A stretch of 40,224 bases of DNA, taken from positions 1,215 to 41,438 of the forward strand of contig DBYL01000010.1 of assembly GCA_002309835.1 (NCBI GenBank). The letters run 5' to 3'. This stretch comes from Bacteroidales bacterium UBA1187 (lineage in GTDB: Bacteria > Bacteroidota > Bacteroidia > Bacteroidales > Paludibacteraceae). The notes under the pieces are model-generated. The model saw nothing but the letters and a program-made list of their open reading frames with translations. It had not been told where the DNA came from and did not search any database. Both the position numbers and the translations under genes were made by a program. Below are positions 35,151 through 40,224 of this stretch, piece after piece; the stretch's first letter is position 1, and each line of letters starts with the position of its first letter.

Positions 35151-35177
35151 TCTATTATCTATTATCTATTACCTATT
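35151..35177 (+). repeat. 3.9 x 7-bp array upstream of GH28
   Basis: Units are TCTATTA, TCTATTA, TCTATTA and CCTATT, starting 15 bp upstream of the GH28 start codon. The array takes up about half of the 51-bp gap to the FAD-enzyme gene. Confidence 0.9.
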
Positions 35178-35187
35178 CTATCAATTA

Positions 35188-36687
35188 TTATGCCAAAGCG
35201 GCAATTTTCAGTGCGGCATTGATACCATCCAGGGCACTGCTTGTGATTCCTCCGGCGTAGCCTGCTCCTTCTCCGCAGGGATACAGGCCGGGTGTGCTTA
35301 TGGATTGCAGGGTCTCCTGATCGCGTATAATGCGCACCGCACTGCTGCTGCGACTTTCCACACCGAGTATCACGGCTTCATTCGTCAGGAACCCCGGATA
35401 CTTACGGTCGAAATCCCTGAACCCCTGTTGCAATCGTTTGCCTATGTGCGCGGGTAGCCATTGGTCCAAACGGCTCGGTACAATGCCCGGCAGATAACTG
35501 CAAGCAGGCAGGTCTTTCGATGCCTTCCCATCTACAAAATCCTTCATTCGTTGTGCCGGCGCTATATTCGGTGCTTTGCCATGGGTGAGCGCTAGTCGTT
35601 CTAACTCCTCTTGGTATTCGAGTCCGCGAAGCGGGTCATCACCGGGTATATCTTCCGGATTGATCTGCACCACCATCCCGCTATTGGCATACGGACTATT
35701 GCGATGACTCGCACTCATCCCGTTCACTACGCATCCGTCTGCCGTACTGCCGGCCGGAACGATGTGTCCGCCGGGACACATACAGAATGAGTACACTCCG
35801 CGTCCCTCCACTTGCGTGACCAGCGAGTAAGAGGCATTGCCCACTAACTTGATGAGTTGGTCCCTTTCACCTTTATCAAGGTGATACATCAACTTGTTGA
35901 TGAGCGCTTGCGGATGCTCCGCACGCACACCCATCGCAAAACCTTTTGTCTCCAGTTTCACCCCTTCGGCGGCTAACATCCGATAGGTGTCGTGCGCCGA
36001 GTGTCCAATAGCGAGGATAATAGGGGTCCCTCTAACCTCTAACCTCTCACCTCTAACCTCTTTGAGGCTTGTCACGCAAGTCTCAAAATGTATCTCCCCG
36101 CCGTGCTCGAGGATGCATTCGCGCATGCGCTTGATGATAGAGGGCAGTTTATCGCTGCCGATGTGTGCATGGGCTTCGTAGAGCACGGTATCCGGTGCAC
36201 CGAAATAATGGAAGAGTTCCATCACGCGTTGCATATTCCCGCGTTTCTTGGAGCGCGAGAACAGCTTACCATCGCTGAATGTACCGGCTCCTCCTTCGCC
36301 GAAGCAGTAGTTCGACTCGGGATTCAGGCCTTCGTTGCGATTCAGCAGCGCAATATCTTTCTTGCGTTCGCTTACCTCTTTCCCCCGCTCGTAGATGATG
36401 GGTTTGATGCCGTGCTCGATGAGCGTTAGTGCTGCGAACAGTCCTGCCGGACCGGCACCGATGATGACTACCTGCCGCTTCGCGTCATGCACATCTTGGA
36501 AGACAGGCGGCGCGTACAACGGGATAGGTGCATCCTTGGCGATAGGGTGGCCTTGCTCATCCGTTAATACAGTAAGATGCACCTTCAGCTCTCGCTGACG
36601 TGCATCTACTGAACGCTTCACGACGCGCCACTGCTGCTCTGCAGCATACGCCTCGCGCGGGGATAATATATACTGGATAGTGTCCAC
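35188..36687 (-). CDS. FAD-dependent oxidoreductase (COG2509-type)
   Basis: This is a member of the widespread uncharacterised FAD dehydrogenase family related to HI0933/BaiN-like proteins, about 499 residues. After an N-terminal ferredoxin-like region with VVKRSVDARQRELKVHLTV comes the Rossmann motif VVIIGAGPAGLFAAL (about residue 72), then CFGEGGAGTFSDGKLFSR, IILAIGHSAHDTYRML and the C-terminal GLYPCGEGAGYAGGITSSA, all typical of the family. The start is uncertain: the frame runs upstream into recA, but the GTG at 36687 gives the family's usual N-terminus and falls exactly at the edge of a CTAATCCA array; a TTG at 36720 is the alternative. Residues about 210-220 (EVRGERLEVRG) are encoded by a 7-bp array. 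The substrate is unknown. Confidence 0.88.
   Translation of the reverse strand: MDTIQYILSPREAYAAEQQWRVVKRSVDARQRELKVHLTVLTDEQGHPIAKDAPIPLYAPPVFQDVHDAKRQVVIIGAGPAGLFAALTLIEHGIKPIIYERGKEVSERKKDIALLNRNEGLNPESNYCFGEGGAGTFSDGKLFSRSKKRGNMQRVMELFHYFGAPDTVLYEAHAHIGSDKLPSIIKRMRECILEHGGEIHFETCVTSLKEVRGERLEVRGTPIILAIGHSAHDTYRMLAAEGVKLETKGFAMGVRAEHPQALINKLMYHLDKGERDQLIKLVGNASYSLVTQVEGRGVYSFCMCPGGHIVPAGSTADGCVVNGMSASHRNSPYANSGMVVQINPEDIPGDDPLRGLEYQEELERLALTHGKAPNIAPAQRMKDFVDGKASKDLPACSYLPGIVPSRLDQWLPAHIGKRLQQGFRDFDRKYPGFLTNEAVILGVESRSSSAVRIIRDQETLQSISTPGLYPCGEGAGYAGGITSSALDGINAALKIAALA
36031..36061 (+). repeat. 4.4 x 7-bp array inside the FAD-enzyme gene
   Basis: Plus-strand units are TCTAACC, TCTAACC, TCTCACC and TCTAACC, then TCT. 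Three units make 21 bp, so the peptide EVRGERL repeats with a 7-residue period on the coding strand. Confidence 0.92.
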
Positions 36688-36709
36688 TAATCCACTAGCC
36701 CCTAATCCA
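36687..36709 (+). repeat. CTAATCC-type array between the recA stop and the FAD-gene start
   Basis: Units are CTAATCCA, CTAGCCC and CTAATCCA. The array fills the interval between the presumed GTG start (36685-36687) and the recA stop codon (36710-36712). Confidence 0.85.
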
Positions 36710-37750
36710 TCACTTACCAATCTTATTGAGTACAGCTTCGAGACCGAGTTCTTTGATCTTCTCACCGATCTTAGCCTCCAGTTCCTCACAGAGGTCGGGG
36801 TTCTCCGCCAGCACTTCTTTCACTTTGTCGCGGCCCTGACCGAGTTTGGTGTCTCCGTAACTGAAGAACGAACCGCTCTTCTTAATCACCTCGGTAGCTA
36901 CTGCGAAATCGAGGATCTCACCGATCCGCGAGATACCTTCGTTGAACATCAGGTCGAATTCTGCTTTCTTGAAAGGAGGTGCTACTTTATTCTTAATCAC
37001 CTTCACGCGTACCTGGTTACCCTTGATGGTGTCGCCATCTTTGATCTGGCTCACGCGACGGATATCGAGGCGCACGGAAGCGTAGAACTTAAGTGCATTA
37101 CCGCCGGTGGTCGTCTCCGGGTTACCGAACATCACGCCGATCTTCTCGCGCAGCTGGTTGATGAAGATGACGGTGGTATTGGTCTTATTGACCGAAGCGG
37201 TCATCTTACGTAGCGCCTGACTCATCAGACGAGCCTGGAGCCCCACCTTATTATCACCCATCTCGCCATCGATCTCTGCCTTCGGCGTGAGGGCTGCTAC
37301 GGAGTCAATGACAATCAGGTCCACGGCTGCGGAACGAATCAGTTCGTCTGCAATCTCCAATGCCTGCTCGCCGCTATCGGGCTGCGCAATCAGCAACTCG
37401 CTGGTGTTCACTCCGAGTTTCTCGGCATAGAAGCGGTCGAAAGCATGCTCGGCATCGATGATAGCAGCGATACCGCCCTGCTTCTGCACCTCCGCCATGG
37501 CGTGGATAGCCAGCGTGGTCTTACCGGACGACTCCGGACCGTAAATCTCTATGATACGTCCGCGCGGGTAACCACCTACGCCTAACGCATAGTTCAAACC
37601 CAGACTACCGGTAGGAATAACCGCTACATCGTCTATCTTTTCATCACCCAGACGCATGATAGCGCCCTTACCGAAATCCTTGTCGATCTTTGCCATTGCG
37701 TTCTGCAGCGCTTTCAGCTTCTCTGCAGACGGCTTGTTCTCATTTGCCAT
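36710..37750 (-). CDS. recA: Recombinase RecA
   Basis: RecA forms filaments on single-stranded DNA, drives strand exchange and stimulates LexA-type self-cleavage. The 346-residue protein is full length, with Walker A GPESSGKTT (71-79), IDAEHAFDRFYAEKLGVN, QPDSGEQALEI (usually QPDTGEQ), Walker B LIVIDSVAALTP, and the DNA-binding loops L1 (EIDGEMGDNKVG) and L2 (FGNPETTTGGNALKFYASVR). It has a canonical promoter that overlaps the terminator of the preceding nth gene, and a 15-bp palindrome in its leader. No SOS-box-like site was recognised. Confidence 0.99.
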   Translation of the reverse strand: MANENKPSAEKLKALQNAMAKIDKDFGKGAIMRLGDEKIDDVAVIPTGSLGLNYALGVGGYPRGRIIEIYGPESSGKTTLAIHAMAEVQKQGGIAAIIDAEHAFDRFYAEKLGVNTSELLIAQPDSGEQALEIADELIRSAAVDLIVIDSVAALTPKAEIDGEMGDNKVGLQARLMSQALRKMTASVNKTNTTVIFINQLREKIGVMFGNPETTTGGNALKFYASVRLDIRRVSQIKDGDTIKGNQVRVKVIKNKVAPPFKKAEFDLMFNEGISRIGEILDFAVATEVIKKSGSFFSYGDTKLGQGRDKVKEVLAENPDLCEELEAKIGEKIKELGLEAVLNKIGK

Positions 37751-37784
37751 AATATAATGTTGTTAATGTCTATGCTAACTTGCT

Positions 37785-37799
37785 CCGGATCTAATCCGG
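37785..37799 (-). promoter_or_regulatory. Palindrome in the recA leader
   Basis: CCGGAT-CTA-ATCCGG is a 6-bp perfect stem with a 3-nt loop, lying between the promoter and the ATG. It could be a repressor site or an RNA hairpin; there is no direct evidence for either. Confidence 0.35.
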
Positions 37800-37808
37800 T
37801 TTGCGAGG

Positions 37809-37840
37809 CAAAATTACAAAAAAAAAAGCACATACGCAAA
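37809..37840 (-). promoter_or_regulatory. recA promoter
   Basis: On the minus strand, TTTG (37837-37840), 20 nt, TAATTTTG (37809-37816). The -33 region reads TTTGCGTATGT, like those of the promoters at 2990 and 18675. The -33 box lies in the loop of the nth terminator hairpin and the spacer contains its T-tract. Confidence 0.85.
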
Positions 37841-37847
37841 TATGTGC
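37818..37847 (-). terminator. nth terminator, nested in the recA promoter
   Basis: The stem GCACATA (37828-37834) with TATGTGC (37841-37847) and loop CGCAAA starts immediately after the nth stop codon (37848-37850). On the minus strand it is followed by a run of ten T (37818-37827). Confidence 0.85.
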
Positions 37848-38483
37848 TCACTTTTTTTCAAAATATCTGCAGAAAGGCGTCAATCCGCATTTCTCGCATT
37901 GCGGTTTGCGGGCCTGACAGATATATCGCCCGTGTAGCAGTAGCCAGTGATGGGCCTTCGGGATGACCTCAGCCGGGATATATTTGACTAATGCTTTCTC
38001 CGTCTGCAGCGGGTTCTTGCTGTTAGTGGTGAGACCGAGTCGCTCGCTGACGCGGAAAATATGGGTATCCACCGCCATCGTCGGTTGGTTCCAGATTACC
38101 GCACACACGACGTTCGCCGTCTTGCGACCTACGCCTTGCAGCGTCTGCAGGTCCTCGATATTATCCGGCACTTGTCCGCCGAAGACCTCTACCAGGCGTT
38201 GCGCCATGGCGACAAGGTGCTCCGCTTTCGAGCGCGGATAACTGACACTCTTCACGTATTCGAATACCTCATCGCTCGTTGCTTTCGCCATCGCTTGCGG
38301 CGTAGGGTAGGCTGCGAACAGCGCAGGCGTCACCATATTCACGCGCTTGTCCGTACATTGCGCGGATAGCATCACTGCTACCAGGCACTGGAAGGGGTTG
38401 GCAAAGACCAACTCGCTCTCCGCCACCGGCATGTTGGCTTCAAACCAAGCTAGGATATTTTCAAACCTCTGTTTGGTGGTCAT
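37848..38483 (-). CDS. nth: Endonuclease III
   Basis: Nth is a DNA glycosylase/AP lyase that removes oxidised pyrimidines. The 211-residue protein has the helix-hairpin-helix LQTLQGVGRKTANVV with catalytic Lys121, the catalytic aspartate in VDTHIFR (Asp139), and the C-terminal 4Fe-4S cluster spacing C-x6-C-x2-C-x5-C (Cys189, 196, 199, 205). The start at MTTKQRFEN (38483) is preferred; an ATG at 38492 would add three residues. Either start overlaps the upstream DUF4924 gene by 23-32 bp, so translation is probably coupled. Confidence 0.97.
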   Translation of the reverse strand: MTTKQRFENILAWFEANMPVAESELVFANPFQCLVAVMLSAQCTDKRVNMVTPALFAAYPTPQAMAKATSDEVFEYVKSVSYPRSKAEHLVAMAQRLVEVFGGQVPDNIEDLQTLQGVGRKTANVVCAVIWNQPTMAVDTHIFRVSERLGLTTNSKNPLQTEKALVKYIPAEVIPKAHHWLLLHGRYICQARKPQCEKCGLTPFCRYFEKK

Positions 38484-38919
38484 AGTAAGCACGGCTAAGG
38501 AATTGCAGCACTTGCGTCGCTTGTGTTTGTACGGAAGCGGTCTCAGGGCTTATCTCGCGATGTTGCAGACGCAGCATCATGATTTGGTATAGCAACACGA
38601 GGCAAGCCTCGATATCGCTCATCGTAGGACGGTCGGTCTTGGCTTTGAGTAAGTTCAGCGAAGGACGCAGACGGATGAGGGCCGCACGATACATTGCATC
38701 TTCATCTAATATCTGCGCATGCAGGTCCTCGAGTTCGGATAGTGCATTGGCCGCCAACTGCAGATGTCCGCCTTCGGTGATTCCTTCGCGATGCATCATC
38801 TCATTCAGTTCATGCAGTTCCTGCGTAGCCTCTGCTTGCTGAGGAAAAGCACGCAAATAGTCCTCCATCTGCCATAGATAGAGAATATATTCTGCAATAT
38901 TGTCGCGTTTACTCTTCAT
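38461..38919 (-). CDS. DUF4924 family protein
   Basis: The protein has 152 residues, is all-helical, and has no signal peptide or membrane segment. The start NIAEYILYLWQMEDYLRAF and the middle HELNEMMHREGITEGGHLQL match my recollection of the Bacteroidetes-restricted family DUF4924, followed by LVLLYQIMMLRLQHREISPE. The function is unknown. It lies between hslR (11-bp overlap) and nth (overlap of about 23 bp) in a tight housekeeping operon, which suggests a cytoplasmic role connected with translation or DNA maintenance, but only by position. Confidence 0.85.
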   Translation of the reverse strand: MKSKRDNIAEYILYLWQMEDYLRAFPQQAEATQELHELNEMMHREGITEGGHLQLAANALSELEDLHAQILDEDAMYRAALIRLRPSLNLLKAKTDRPTMSDIEACLVLLYQIMMLRLQHREISPETASVQTQATQVLQFLSRAYYDHQTEV

Positions 38920-39319
38920 CGTCCCAATCGATCTCGTCTAAGTAGTTATCGCTCATGAATACCTCGATGTCGCGGCGGTCTTTTTTCGTAGGACGTCCTA
39001 AACCTCTGTCGCGCGTTCCGTTGCCGGCCATGCGGGCTAACTCCAGCAACTCCAGTTGCTCCGGCGCGGTGCAATCGCGCATATACTCCGGTACGAGTTT
39101 GGCACCAAGACGATTCTCGGTCAACTGCAGCACACGATAGGTATAGGTGATAGGACCTTTACGTACATTGAAGGTATCGCCTACGTGGAAAGTGCGGCTG
39201 GGCTTGAGTTGGACACCGTTCATGGATATACGTCCGTTCTTGCAGGCATCCGCAGCGATAGATCGCGTCTTATAGATGCGCATCGCCCATAGATATTTAT
39301 CGACCCGAACTTCCGCCAT
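38909..39319 (-). CDS. hslR: S4-domain RNA-binding protein, Hsp15-like
   Basis: Hsp15 binds stalled 50S subunits carrying peptidyl-tRNA and helps recycle them. The 136-residue protein opens with the S4 domain VRVDKYLWAMRIYKTRSIAA, ACKNGRISMNGVQLKPSRTF and HVGDTFNVRK, all family hallmarks, and has a basic stretch GRPTKKDRRDIE followed by an acidic tail (DEIDWDDEE). Its ATG overlaps the pth stop by one base (TAATG arrangement), so the two are translationally coupled. That fits a shared role, because both act on peptidyl-tRNA. Confidence 0.93.
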   Translation of the reverse strand: MAEVRVDKYLWAMRIYKTRSIAADACKNGRISMNGVQLKPSRTFHVGDTFNVRKGPITYTYRVLQLTENRLGAKLVPEYMRDCTAPEQLELLELARMAGNGTRDRGLGRPTKKDRRDIEVFMSDNYLDEIDWDDEE

Positions 39320-39885
39320 TACTTGTTGTTAAACTGGTTCATAGTGCGGTCAATGCCCTGTAAGCAAAAACTCGGGATGATCTCCGTAACGACTTTCAGC
39401 CGCTCGTCGATCTTAGCCTTCTCCTCGTCGGTCCAGTTGCCTAATACGAAATTGATCTGCGTGCCGCGGGTGAACTCATTGCCGATACCGAAACGCACAC
39501 GGGCGTAGTTCTCCGTGCCGATGACCGACTGTATATTGCCTAAGCCGTTATGACCTCCGTTAGAACCCTGTTTGCGAATGCGGATGGTGCCGAAGGGTAG
39601 GTTGAGATCGTCCACCAATACCAGCATATTCTCCACCGGTATCTTTTCGGTCTGCAACCAATAGCGCACGGCATTGCCGCTCAGGTTCATATACGTGGAG
39701 GGCTTGAGCAACACCAGTTCCGCATTCTTCACGCGGCATTTGGCTACGAAGCCGTAGCGCTTGTCCTGCCACCCTGCCTTGACGGATGCAGCAAACGCAT
39801 CGACCATCATAAAACCGATGTTATGGCGCGTACCTGCGTACTCGTCACCTATATTACCAAGTCCAACTATTAGAAACTTTGCCAT
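39319..39885 (-). CDS. pth: Peptidyl-tRNA hydrolase
   Basis: Pth releases tRNA from prematurely dropped peptidyl-tRNA. The 188-residue protein begins MAKFLIVGLGNIGDEYAGTR, with the catalytic histidine in RHNIGF (His21), YMNLSG, LVDDLNLPFG with the conserved aspartate, and GSNGGHNGL. The ATG at 39885 is chosen because it starts exactly at the family N-terminus; an upstream ATG would add eight unconserved residues. It follows rplY, an order common in Bacteroidetes, and a hairpin lies between the two genes. Confidence 0.97.
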   Translation of the reverse strand: MAKFLIVGLGNIGDEYAGTRHNIGFMMVDAFAASVKAGWQDKRYGFVAKCRVKNAELVLLKPSTYMNLSGNAVRYWLQTEKIPVENMLVLVDDLNLPFGTIRIRKQGSNGGHNGLGNIQSVIGTENYARVRFGIGNEFTRGTQINFVLGNWTDEEKAKIDERLKVVTEIIPSFCLQGIDRTMNQFNNK

Positions 39886-39902
39886 CTTTCTTTTAAAACT
39901 TA

Positions 39903-39921
39903 GGGGCAAAGCAATTGCCCC
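39903..39921 (-). terminator. Hairpin between rplY and pth
   Basis: GGGGCAA (39903-39909) with TTGCCCC (39915-39921) and a 5-nt loop; on the minus strand it is followed by TAAGTTTT, a weak T-tract. It is probably a partial terminator that lets pth be read at a lower level than rplY. Confidence 0.55.
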
Positions 39922-39925
39922 GCCC

Positions 39926-39956
39926 CTAATCTCTAATCCGCTAATCCTCTAATCGG
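39926..39956 (+). repeat. 4 x 7-8-bp array after rplY
   Basis: Units are CTAATCT, CTAATCCG, CTAATCCT and CTAATCGG. The array ends one base before the rplY stop codon (39958-39960). Confidence 0.92.
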
Positions 39957-39957
39957 A

Positions 39958-40224
39958 TTAAGCCTGTTTGCTCTGGCGTGTAGCCTTCACCTCTGCTACG
40001 CAAGCGTCTGCAGGGTTAACGAACTTCAGACCCTCTACCTTCACGTCCTCAACGGCGATCTTCTTACCCAGACCAAGCTCGGTAACGTCGATATTGATGC
40101 GATCAGGGAATGCGGTGTAGATACCTTGTGCTTTGAGTTTGCGCATTGCTTGAACCAGCTTACCACCGGCCTTAACACCCTCAGCGAGACCGTTCAGTTG
40201 AACAGGGATCTCAACTACTACCGG
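39958..40224 (-). CDS. rplY: Ribosomal protein bL25, CTC form (5'-truncated by window edge)
   Basis: bL25 binds 5S rRNA; the longer CTC/TL5 form has an extra C-terminal beta domain. Only the last 88 residues are present, and they belong to that C-terminal domain: PVVVEIPVQLNGLAEGVKAG, then GKLVQAMRKLKAQ, INIDVTELGLGKKIAVEDV and a tail ending ATRQSKQA. The start lies beyond 40224. Position directly upstream of pth supports the assignment. Confidence 0.93.
   Translation of the reverse strand, partial: PVVVEIPVQLNGLAEGVKAGGKLVQAMRKLKAQGIYTAFPDRINIDVTELGLGKKIAVEDVKVEGLKFVNPADACVAEVKATRQSKQA

Noticed and set aside
36688..36789. Upstream start of the FAD enzyme inside recA
   Set aside because: It would overlap the conserved 3' end of recA in another frame and encode residues unlike the family; the GTG at 36687 fits better, though a TTG at 36720 cannot be excluded.

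Overview
The window is chromosomal DNA from a member of Bacteroidales, probably an uncultured plant-fibre-degrading gut-type lineage. Support: a SusC/SusD pair with pectin-degrading enzymes, the conserved sigma-54 activator-lptE-secG order, a DUF4924 gene, RpoC and RecA of Bacteroidetes type, almost no Shine-Dalgarno sequences, and at least seven promoters of the form TTG-N20-TAnnTTTG. No rRNA, tRNA, CRISPR array, IS element or phage gene is visible.

Layout. 1-2838 is the 3' two thirds of rpoC with its terminator. 2990-13221 is a plus-strand unit with its own promoter: a small lipoprotein and a giant 3231-residue secreted multidomain protein. It is followed by a truncated DEAD-box helicase start fused to a second copy of the last 98 bp of the rpoC region (13326-13423). 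13447-17654 (minus) is a three-gene lipoprotein operon: a BMP/PnrA-like binding protein, a fusion of a type-1 periplasmic-binding domain to a legumain-like (C13) cysteine peptidase, and an unknown lipoprotein. 17655-18246 holds no clear gene but has promoter, terminator, repeat arrays and a possible gene remnant or structured RNA. 18247-20497 (minus) is secG, lptE and a sigma-54 activator. 20628-25698 (plus) is an outer-membrane polysaccharide export lipoprotein, a Wzc-like tyrosine autokinase and topoisomerase III. 25831-33568 (plus) is a pectin utilisation locus (SusC, SusD, PL1 pectate lyase, a small secreted protein), facing a minus-strand GH28 polygalacturonase. 35188-40224 (minus) is housekeeping: FAD oxidoreductase, recA, nth, DUF4924, hslR, pth and partial rplY.

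How it works together. The pectin genes form a coherent pathway: extracellular cleavage by PL1 and GH28, capture by SusD, import through SusC. The SusC promoter lacks a -33 box and has an 8-bp inverted repeat centred there, suggesting activator control. The lipoprotein operon looks like an envelope sensing or proteolysis module of unknown purpose and is the best candidate for an undescribed system.

The most unusual sequence-level signal is a set of short degenerate tandem arrays, mostly of 7-8 bp period but with different unit sequences, about every 3 kb from 12.8 kb onward. They sit at gene boundaries, contain start or stop codons, and are translated in places: they encode the core of the LptE signal peptide and linkers in topoisomerase III, the FAD enzyme and the giant protein.
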